From Verrucomicrobiota bacterium (GTDB lineage: Bacteria; Verrucomicrobiota; Verrucomicrobiia; Limisphaerales; UBA1100): a stretch of 7,374 nt of DNA. The stretch is taken from contig JAPKDK010000142.1 of assembly GCA_028872645.1 (NCBI GenBank), positions 1 through 7,374 on the forward strand. The letters run 5' to 3'. The position numbers were made by a program, and so were the translations under genes. Of this stretch, positions 1 to 5,593 are shown in pieces (the first letter of the stretch is position 1; every line of letters begins with the position of its first letter). Under the pieces are notes generated by a model. The model was not told the DNA's origin. It ran no database searches and saw nothing but the letters and a program-made list of their open reading frames with translations.

Positions 1-44
1 GAGGCGCGGTACTGTTTGCCGCCGGTTTCAAATACTGCATACAT
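1..44 (-). CDS. rplU: 50S ribosomal protein L21, N-terminal fragment
   Basis: L21 is a component of the large ribosomal subunit. On the minus strand an ATG at 44-42 opens a frame reading MYAVFETGGKQYRA, which runs off the left edge after 14 codons plus two bases. The MYAV.ETGGKQYR start is the hallmark N-terminus of bacterial L21, so the identity is secure despite the short length. No Shine-Dalgarno sequence precedes the ATG; the bases before it are A/T-rich. A sigma-70-like promoter lies just upstream at 85-113, giving an inferred 5' leader of roughly 30-35 nt. In most bacteria rplU is followed by rpmA (L27), which would lie outside the window. The peptide transporter gene lies upstream on the same strand and ends about 90 bp before this start. 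Confidence 0.93.
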   Translation of the reverse strand, partial: MYAVFETGGKQYRA

Positions 45-84
45 AAGCTTAAAAATTGTGCAAAAACTGCGAAAAGGGACGGGG

Positions 85-113
85 AATAGACCAGAAATAG
101 GGGGCCGTGTCAA
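85..113 (-). promoter_or_regulatory. sigma-70-like promoter of rplU
   Basis: Read on the minus strand, a perfect -35 hexamer TTGACA (113-108) is followed by exactly 17 bp and then TCTATT (90-85), a 4/6 match to the -10 consensus. Transcription would start near position 78, about 34 nt before the rplU ATG. Perfect -35 sequence, ideal spacing and position before a ribosomal protein gene together make this the best promoter in the window. It begins only about 19 bp after the stop codon of the upstream transporter gene. I see no convincing terminator between them, so read-through from the transporter into rplU is possible. Confidence 0.65.
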
Positions 114-131
114 CAGGTCTTTCCGAGAAAT

Positions 132-2141
132 TTAGTCGTTCGCGGAGCTCTCAGTGTCACCACTTTCCACCTCGTCCTGTAGGTATTCCTTGGGCTTATA
201 CGCCATCGCCACGGGGATGAACCCCAACGCCGCTAGCAGCATTAAACCCGCAAAAAACAGGTAATAATTGGCACCCTTGAGTTTGCTGGTGGGGCCGGGG
301 AACGTGCGGCCGGTGATGGATTCTGCCGTGAGCGCGCTGCCTTTGGGCACGGAAACGAAGCTCCATTCATAAGTGAGCGCGTCGCCATTGGGATCAAAAG
401 TGTCCGCGCCACTGAGCATCACGGGCAGGTTCGGGGGCGCTTCTTTGGCCGCATCCGCTTGGACAACTGGCGGGAGATTTTCGGTCGTCACTTGAATGGT
501 CACCAAGCCGGTGCCCACGGCTTCGGCGGCATCACCCACCTTCAACACAAACTGCAGTTCGTAGGCACCCTCCACGTCCGGCGTGAAATGCGGGTTGCGC
601 GTGTCGGCTTTTTCCAGCGCGGCATCGTCGATCGCGCTGCCCTCGGGCACGGCGGTAAATTTCCACTCATAAGTAAACGCGCCATTGAAATCACCTTTGC
701 GGGCCTTTCCGTACAGGCGCACGAGTCGCTTGGGCGGCACTGCCTGAAATCGGCCAGCATTGGCGGTGGGTGGCTTCTTTTCATCCGACTTGGCGCCGGG
801 CGCGGGGGTTTCTGTTTCTTCAACCGGTTGGGATATGTGAAGCGTCACGTTCGTCACCGAGCTGGATTCTCCGTCATCGGCCTTGAAGGCCAGCACGTAC
901 GTGCCCTCGACATCCGGCGTAAACGACGGCGTGGGATTTTGGATGAAATGATTTACGCCTGCGGTGAAGAGATTGCCGATGGAGACGGACATTAAAAAGA
1001 AACCGAGGATGAGCGATTTCATTTTTTGTGGCGCTTGCGTGTACGAAAATTCCAGCGCGGTGATGGAAATAAAAACTTCCGCCGCCGTGAGCACCACGTA
1101 CGCCGCGATTTGCCAAATGATATTCGGCAGTTCGCCGCCCGCGATTTGGGTTTCGATCCAAGCGGGAATCAAAAAGGAAGGCACGGCCACAAAAAAACCA
1201 ATCGCAATTTTCCGCAACGGCGTCAGCGGGAACACGCGATTGAGCGCGGGATAAATCAGCCAAGTGAAAATCGGGATGAAGGTCATGATCATCACCGGAT
1301 TGATCGCGCCAATCTGCGAGGGCAACCATTCGAGGCCGAAGAGGTTGCGGTCCATCTTGTCCGCCTGCAAAACCCACGCCGAGCTGGATTGATCGAACAA
1401 CGCCCAAAACATCGCCACGAAAATGTAAATCACACACAGCCGCCCGATGATTTTCAGACCGGTTTTGCTGAAGGTTTCCTTGATGAACCCCATCCCGCCC
1501 GCGGGAATGTGAACGAATTTTTCGCGCCCCATCCAAAACACAAATGTGGCCAGCAACATCAACCCGCCCGGCACGCCGAAGGCCACGTGCGGCCCGTAGC
1601 GATCCAGCAAAACCGGCGTCATGATTTGCGAAAGGAACGCTCCGAAGTTGATGGCGAAATAAAACCACGCGAAAATTTTCGAAAGCAAATGCCCGTTGGT
1701 TTTGCCAAATTGATCGCCCACGTGCGCCGACACACACGGCTTGATGCCACCCGCGCCAATGGCGATCAACGTGAGCCCGATCGATAATCCCAGCCGCGAG
1801 TCATCCAGCGCCAGTGCTAAATGCCCCGCGCAGTACACCAAGGAAAGGCTGATGATGGTTTTGTATTTGCCGAGAAACGCATCGGCGATAATCGCCCCCA
1901 ACAACGGCGTGAAATAAACCGCGCTGTTAAAGAGATGATACCAAACCTTCGCATCCCCCGCCGCCATCGGCGCGACCTCGCCGTTGCTGTCCATTAGATA
2001 TTTGGTCATGAAAATGACCAAGATGGCTTTCATGCCATAAAAGGAATAACGCTCCGCAGTCTCGTTGCCGATGATGTACGGGATGCCCTTGGGCATGCCC
2101 GTGCTTTTCACCGGCGCGGTCAGATAAGGCGAATCGGCCAT
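132..2141 (-). CDS. POT/PTR2-family peptide:proton symporter with periplasmic PKD-like insert
   Basis: Predicted inner-membrane symporter importing di- and tripeptides with protons (669 aa). Family signatures are clear: the helix-1 motif ExxER.xFYG (E27, E30, R31, Y35), GAGGIKPCVSAH (129-140), FYFAINFGAF (160-169), MFWALFDQ (244-251) and EFSYTQAP (364-371). Helices 6 and 7 are joined by a short linker (about 210-232), so the two extra helices usual in bacterial members seem absent and I count 12 helices, as in animal PepT. Helix 11 ends near residue 400 and helix 12 runs about 626-648. Between them lie about 220 residues of PKD-like sequence; the topology of the family places this loop outside the cytoplasmic membrane. 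The tail after helix 12 is short and acidic. The open frame extends upstream to 2378, but those codons overlap the divergent gene and are not POT-like; ATG 2141 is chosen because about 20 residues then precede the conserved first helix (ATG 2096 is the alternative). There is no clear Shine-Dalgarno. Family call is firm; the exact substrate is inferred. Confidence 0.92.
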   Translation of the reverse strand: MADSPYLTAPVKSTGMPKGIPYIIGNETAERYSFYGMKAILVIFMTKYLMDSNGEVAPMAAGDAKVWYHLFNSAVYFTPLLGAIIADAFLGKYKTIISLSLVYCAGHLALALDDSRLGLSIGLTLIAIGAGGIKPCVSAHVGDQFGKTNGHLLSKIFAWFYFAINFGAFLSQIMTPVLLDRYGPHVAFGVPGGLMLLATFVFWMGREKFVHIPAGGMGFIKETFSKTGLKIIGRLCVIYIFVAMFWALFDQSSSAWVLQADKMDRNLFGLEWLPSQIGAINPVMIMTFIPIFTWLIYPALNRVFPLTPLRKIAIGFFVAVPSFLIPAWIETQIAGGELPNIIWQIAAYVVLTAAEVFISITALEFSYTQAPQKMKSLILGFFLMSVSIGNLFTAGVNHFIQNPTPSFTPDVEGTYVLAFKADDGESSSVTNVTLHISQPVEETETPAPGAKSDEKKPPTANAGRFQAVPPKRLVRLYGKARKGDFNGAFTYEWKFTAVPEGSAIDDAALEKADTRNPHFTPDVEGAYELQFVLKVGDAAEAVGTGLVTIQVTTENLPPVVQADAAKEAPPNLPVMLSGADTFDPNGDALTYEWSFVSVPKGSALTAESITGRTFPGPTSKLKGANYYLFFAGLMLLAALGFIPVAMAYKPKEYLQDEVESGDTESSAND
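288..932 (-). repeat. PKD-like repeat block inside the POT transporter (half - whole - half)
   Basis: This part of the transporter gene encodes three related segments. Segment 1 (residues about 404-437) holds only the C-terminal half of a PKD-like unit: SFTPDVEGTYVLAF followed by an ADDG turn and a closing strand. After a Pro/Glu/Lys linker, segment 2 (about 457-552) is a complete unit: PPTANAG start, TYEWKFTAVPEGSA core, HFTPDVEGAYELQF, then VTIQVT. Segment 3 (about 555-618) is only the N-terminal half: NLPPVV start, DPNGDALTYEWSFVSVPKGSA core, stopping at TFPG where the FTPD motif would come. The homology shows in DNA too: 568-587 and 904-923 match at 17 of 20 bases. PKD domains are Ig-like beta sandwiches usually found on surface proteins, where they act in binding or spacing. 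The role here is unknown. Confidence 0.8.
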
Positions 2142-2150
2142 GGCGGCGGA

Positions 2151-2167
2151 TGTTGGCGGAGCCAATG
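2151..2167. promoter_or_regulatory. short inverted repeat upstream of the POT start
   Basis: TTGGC (2153-2157) and GCCAA (2161-2165) form a perfect 5-bp inverted repeat with a 3-nt centre, extendable by two G-T wobbles. It lies 11 bp before the transporter ATG inside the 138-bp divergent region (2142-2279). It could be a small RNA hairpin in the transporter leader or an operator half-site pair. A repeat this short could also be chance. I found no convincing -10/-35 pair for either divergent gene in this region. Confidence 0.25.
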
Positions 2168-2239
2168 CGCGATGGCGAGGGAAAATCTGCACTACAAAGG
2201 CGGGATGGACGAAAAAGCCATTCCGTGATAACGTCCCGC

Positions 2240-2272
2240 TTTGCCCGGCCCAACCGGCAAAAATTTTGGAGG
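2240..2272 (+). promoter_or_regulatory. leader hairpin and Shine-Dalgarno of the Bax inhibitor-like gene
   Basis: A GGAGG Shine-Dalgarno (2268-2272) sits 7 nt before the ATG at 2280, an ideal arrangement that decides the start; the upstream TTG at 2241 in the same frame has no such support. Just before it, TTTGCC (2240-2245) and GGCAAA (2256-2261) form a 6-bp stem around a 10-nt loop. This is the only textbook ribosome binding site in the window. The hairpin leaves the Shine-Dalgarno free, so any regulatory role is speculative. Confidence 0.6.
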
Positions 2273-2279
2273 AAACATT

Positions 2280-3041
2280 ATGATGCGATCCGGCAATCCT
2301 GTTCTCAACGACAAAACATTCACCCGCCACGTCGACCTCACCGGCGAGGATCGAATGACCCTGATGGGCACCGTGCACAAGACCGCGTTTCTGCTAATCC
2401 TGCTCGTTGCCTTTGCGTCCATCACGTGGAAAATGGTGATGACCGTAAACGCCGAGGGCCAGATGGTCGCGGCACCGGGTTTGTTCGGCTATATGATTGG
2501 TGGTGCGATTGGCGGATTGATCTTCGCGCTGATCACCATGTTCAAACCCACGTGGGCTCCAATCACTGCGCCTATTTATGCTGCGTTGGAAGGCCTGTTC
2601 ATCGGTGCACTTTCCGCATTTGCTGAATCGAAATTCCCCGGTATCGTGTTGCAGGCGGTAGGCCTCACCTTCGGCACGCTCTTCGCCCTGCTCGGCGCGT
2701 ACCGCAGCGGGCTCATTCGGGCCACGGAAAATTTCAAGCTCGGCGTGTGCGCCGCCACCGGCGGAATTTTCATGGTCTACATGGCTACATTTATCCTCGG
2801 TATGTTTGGCGTGCAAATTCCTTTCATCCACGGGTCGGGCCTCTTTGGCATCGGCTTCAGCGCATTCGTGGTCGTCATCGCTGCGCTCAACCTCGTGCTG
2901 GATTTCGATTTCATCGAAAACGGCGCGGACAATGGCGCGCCCAAGTACATGGAATGGCTCGGCGCATTCGGTCTGATGGTTACGCTCATCTGGCTCTACA
3001 TCGAAATCCTGCATTTGCTCATGAAGCTCCGCAGCCGGTAA
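2280..3041 (+). CDS. Bax inhibitor-1/YccA-family membrane protein
   Basis: Integral membrane protein of 253 aa with seven predicted helices (about 35-54, 67-88, 92-115, 121-141, 155-178, 186-206, 223-247). The sequence fits the bacterial branch of the BI-1-like superfamily that begins with a SGNPVLNDKTF-type segment (here residues 4-14) and ends with LDFDFIE.GA..GAPKYMEW.GAFGL before the last helix (here 207-231). Acidic residues D208, D210 and E213 lie in the region which, in studied BI-1 relatives such as Bacillus YetJ, contributes to a pH-sensitive calcium leak. Transfer of that activity to this protein is inference. The start at ATG 2280 is fixed by the GGAGG at 2268-2272; a second ATG follows directly. 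The gene diverges from the transporter (138-bp gap) and precedes the aminopeptidase on the same strand by 68 bp. Family assignment is strong; physiological role is unknown. Confidence 0.9.
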   Translation: MMRSGNPVLNDKTFTRHVDLTGEDRMTLMGTVHKTAFLLILLVAFASITWKMVMTVNAEGQMVAAPGLFGYMIGGAIGGLIFALITMFKPTWAPITAPIYAALEGLFIGALSAFAESKFPGIVLQAVGLTFGTLFALLGAYRSGLIRATENFKLGVCAATGGIFMVYMATFILGMFGVQIPFIHGSGLFGIGFSAFVVVIAALNLVLDFDFIENGADNGAPKYMEWLGAFGLMVTLIWLYIEILHLLMKLRSR

Positions 3042-3043
3042 TC

Positions 3044-3078
3044 TGCCAAACACATCGCGCTTCTGGCATTGCTTTTTT
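3044..3078 (+). terminator. weak candidate intrinsic terminator after the Bax inhibitor-like gene
   Basis: TGCCA (3044-3048) pairs with TGGCA (3064-3068), and a run of six T follows at 3073-3078 after a 4-nt gap. It begins 3 nt after the stop codon. The stem is short and the loop is long (15 nt), so it is a weak hit. If real, it would separate the Bax inhibitor-like gene from the aminopeptidase gene. Confidence 0.3.
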
Positions 3079-3108
3079 AGCGGGGATTGGGTAAAGTAAA
3101 CCCATCCC
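3069..3108 (+). promoter_or_regulatory. possible promoter plus imperfect palindrome abutting the aminopeptidase start
   Basis: Two signals overlap here. TTGCTT (3069-3074), 17 bp and TAAAGT (3092-3097) form a weak sigma-70-like pair (3/6 and 4/6 matches). GGGAT-T-GGGT (3083-3092) pairs with ACCC-ATCCC (3100-3108) as a 9-bp stem with one bulged T and a 7-nt loop, extendable by a G-T pair. The stem ends one base before the ATG at 3110. As RNA it would bury the start region; as DNA it would be an operator over the -10 box. If the promoter is real, the leader would be only a few bases long and the hairpin could not form in that transcript. Confidence 0.35.
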
Positions 3109-3109
3109 T

Positions 3110-5503
3110 ATGCTGAATTCACTCAGTCTTTTTTGGCGTCGCTTTTGCGCGGCGAGTCTCTTGGCCACACTCTCTTTGTCGGCCGCCCCCAAGGATCCGT
3201 TCAAACAGCTCGATGATCTGTGGCCCACGCCGGATGCGGCGCGGCGTGCTTCGGGCGCGCCGGGGCCGGGCTATTGGCAGCAACGGGCGGATTATGTCAT
3301 CGATGTGGAACTTGATGAGGCGAAGCATCGTATCACGGGGCGCGAGACGATTACGTATCACAATCGCTCGCAGGACACGCTGGATTATTTGTGGCTGCAG
3401 CTGGATCAAAATCTTTTGGATCCCAAAATGATCGCCGCGCAGTCACGCACGGCGCCGGGGTTTTCCGGGCTGTCTTTTAAGAAACTCGATGCGATGTTGT
3501 TGCAGCGGAAATTTGATGGTGGGCATAAAATCACCGCCGTCAAGGATGCCGCCGGCAAACCGCTCAAGCACGTGGTGGTGCAGACGATGATGCGCGTGAT
3601 TCCGCCCACGCCGTTGAAGCCGGGCAAGTCGATCACATTTTCAGTGGAGTGGAATTATAACATCAACGACACCGCCAAGATTAGCGGTCGCACGGGGTAC
3701 GAATATTTTAAGGAGGACAAAAATCACCTTTACGCCATCGCGCAGTGGTTCCCGCGGATGTGCGCGTATACGGATGTCACCGGCTGGCAAAACAAACAGT
3801 ACCTCGGCACGGGCGAGTTTGCGCTGGAGTTTGGTAATTACCTCGTGCGCATCACTGCGCCGGCCGACCACGTGGTGGCGTCCACGGGTGTCCTGCAAAA
3901 TGCTGATAAAATCTTAACCAAAACCCAGCGAGCGCGTCTCGTCAAGGCGCGCACTGCGAAGAAGCCGGTTTTCATAGTCAACCTCGCCGAGGCAAAGGCG
4001 AACGAAAAGGAAAAGGCGAAGGGCAAAAAGACGTGGATTTTTAAGGCCGACAACGTGCGCGATTTTGCCTTTGCCAGTTCGCGGAAATTTTTGTGGGACG
4101 CGATGGGCGTGAAGCTCAACGGCAAAACCATTATGGCGATGAGTTATTGGCCGAAGGAAGGCGAGCCGCTTTGGAGCCGATATAGCACGCACGCCGTAGC
4201 GCACACGCTGGAGTTGTATTCGCGCTACACGTTCGATTATCCGTACCCCGTGGCCATCTCCGTGAACGCGCCGGTCGGCGGCATGGAGTACCCGATGATT
4301 TGCTGGCAACGCCCGCGCCCGGAAAAAGACGGCACATATTCCAAACGCACGAAGTACGGCCTCATCTCGGTCATCATCCACGAGGTGGGCCACAACTGGT
4401 TTCCGATGATCGTCAACTCCGACGAGCGCCAGTGGATGTGGATGGATGAGGGACTCAACTCATTTCTGCAATTTCTCACCGAACAGGAATGGGAAGCCGA
4501 CTATCCATCACGCATTATGCCCGAGCGAATGGGCGGACTGCTCAATTATCTCAAGTCCCCTACCAAAATGCCGATCATGACCGGCGCTGATTCGCTGCAA
4601 AGTACCGGCTACAACGCCTACACCAAACCCACTCTCGCGCTCAACATCCTGCGCGAAAGCGTGCTCGGGCGTGAGCAGTTCGATTACGCCTTCAAACAAT
4701 ACGCCCGCCGCTGGATGTTCAAGAGCCCCACGCCCACGGATTTTTTCCGCACGATGGAAGACGCCAGCGGACAGGATCTCGACTGGTTTTGGCGCGGCTG
4801 GTTTTACGGCATCGAGCACACCGATATTTCCATCGAAAACGTCCACCACTACAAAATGGACACGCGCGATCCGTACAAAGACAAGACCGCCAAAAAAGAC
4901 AAACGCAATGCCGAGCCCGATCGCCTTTTCCAAAAACTCAACAAACCGCTTCCCAAACGCGTGGACGCCTTTCCGGAACTCAAAGATTTCTATAACGAAT
5001 TCGACGAATTGGACGTCACCGAAAAAGACCGTGCCAGTTACGAAAAACTCATCAAAGGCCTCAGCGAAAAAGAAAAGGCGATGCTCAAAAGCAAAGGCCA
5101 ATTCTACGTCGTGGATCTAAAAAACCTCGGCGGCCTCGTGATGCCCGTCGTGCTCAAGGTCACTTACGAAGACAAAAGCACCGAGGAAATCCGCTTGCCC
5201 GCGCAAATCTGGCGTCGCAATCCCGAATCCATTTCAAAAATGATCGTGGCCGAAAAGAAAATCGCCAGCATCGAAGTCGATCCCCATCGCGAAACCGCCG
5301 ATGTGGACATCGAAAACAACTACTTCCCACGCCGAATGCGTGAGCACTCCTTTGGCATTTCTAAATCCAAAAAACCCTCCGGCAATAATCCTCTCCGCGA
5401 CAAACAAAAAGCCGAAGAAAAAGCCCGCAAAGAAGCCGAAGAAAAAAAGACAAAAGAGGCCGAAAAGAAAAAAAGCAAAAAGCCCGCGCCGAAGAAAAAT
5501 TGA
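3110..5503 (+). CDS. exported M1-family zinc aminopeptidase with Lys/Glu-rich tail
   Basis: Predicted metallo-aminopeptidase (797 aa) that removes N-terminal residues from peptides outside the cytoplasm. It starts with a signal peptide: arginines at 10-11, a hydrophobic stretch to about residue 24, and a likely cleavage near SLSA-AP. The N-terminal beta domain runs to about residue 300. The gluzincin active site is complete: GGMEYP (390-395), the counterpart of GxMEN; zinc ligands H424 and H428 in HEVGHNW with catalytic E425; third zinc ligand E447 in WMDEG, 18 residues later; and the probable catalytic tyrosine at 501 or 504 in GYNAYTKP. After the catalytic domain comes a segment ending in IASIEVDPHRETADVDIENNYFPRR, shared by a bacterial subgroup of M1 enzymes. 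Residues 751-797 are almost entirely Lys, Glu and Ala and look unstructured or helical. ATG 3110 is chosen because the signal peptide follows at once; there is no Shine-Dalgarno. The methyltransferase starts 86 bp downstream. Substrate range is unknown. Confidence 0.93.
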   Translation: MLNSLSLFWRRFCAASLLATLSLSAAPKDPFKQLDDLWPTPDAARRASGAPGPGYWQQRADYVIDVELDEAKHRITGRETITYHNRSQDTLDYLWLQLDQNLLDPKMIAAQSRTAPGFSGLSFKKLDAMLLQRKFDGGHKITAVKDAAGKPLKHVVVQTMMRVIPPTPLKPGKSITFSVEWNYNINDTAKISGRTGYEYFKEDKNHLYAIAQWFPRMCAYTDVTGWQNKQYLGTGEFALEFGNYLVRITAPADHVVASTGVLQNADKILTKTQRARLVKARTAKKPVFIVNLAEAKANEKEKAKGKKTWIFKADNVRDFAFASSRKFLWDAMGVKLNGKTIMAMSYWPKEGEPLWSRYSTHAVAHTLELYSRYTFDYPYPVAISVNAPVGGMEYPMICWQRPRPEKDGTYSKRTKYGLISVIIHEVGHNWFPMIVNSDERQWMWMDEGLNSFLQFLTEQEWEADYPSRIMPERMGGLLNYLKSPTKMPIMTGADSLQSTGYNAYTKPTLALNILRESVLGREQFDYAFKQYARRWMFKSPTPTDFFRTMEDASGQDLDWFWRGWFYGIEHTDISIENVHHYKMDTRDPYKDKTAKKDKRNAEPDRLFQKLNKPLPKRVDAFPELKDFYNEFDELDVTEKDRASYEKLIKGLSEKEKAMLKSKGQFYVVDLKNLGGLVMPVVLKVTYEDKSTEEIRLPAQIWRRNPESISKMIVAEKKIASIEVDPHRETADVDIENNYFPRRMREHSFGISKSKKPSGNNPLRDKQKAEEKARKEAEEKKTKEAEKKKSKKPAPKKN

Positions 5504-5533
5504 CCGGTCCGCAAATCAGGTTAACCATTTGCT

Positions 5534-5593
5534 ATGCCATTGACTGCAATTCTCACACCGGACGCCGTCGTGCGCCAACCGTCGCGGGCATGA
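5534..5593 (+). CDS. possible 19-codon upstream ORF overlapping the methyltransferase start (ATGA)
   Basis: An ATG at 5534 opens a 19-codon frame whose TGA (5591-5593) overlaps the methyltransferase ATG (5590-5592) in an ATGA arrangement. This is the usual geometry for translational coupling, and the methyltransferase has no Shine-Dalgarno of its own. The peptide (MPLTAILTPD...RQPSRA) shows no recognisable motif, and the ORF also lacks a ribosome binding site. A 19-codon ORF can arise by chance, so this is a candidate only. Confidence 0.15.
   Translation: MPLTAILTPDAVVRQPSRA

Noticed and set aside
1026..1787. Long plus-strand frame (253 codons) opposite the transporter gene
   Set aside because: Its translation is rich in His, Arg, Gln and Asn with no motif, as expected for the antisense of a membrane protein gene; the transporter frame is clearly the coding one.
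2241..2279. TTG start for the Bax inhibitor-like protein, 13 codons upstream
   Set aside because: ATG 2280 has an ideal GGAGG at 7-nt spacing and the protein family begins at about that point.
2142..2378. 79-codon upstream extension of the transporter frame
   Set aside because: It overlaps the divergent Bax inhibitor-like gene, its residues show no POT features, and ATG 2141 gives a normal N-terminus before the first helix.
4508..5101. Long minus-strand frame (197 codons) opposite the aminopeptidase
   Set aside because: It is the complement of a validated M1 peptidase region and consists of low-complexity Phe/Val/Gly sequence.
5540..5568. TTGACT as a -35 box for a methyltransferase promoter
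   Set aside because: The bases 17 bp downstream (CGCCGT) and nearby positions are GC-rich, with no usable -10 sequence.
5500..5589. TTG start for the methyltransferase overlapping the peptidase stop
   Set aside because: The extra 30 residues look unlike the family and ATG 5590 lies directly before the conserved N-terminal segment.
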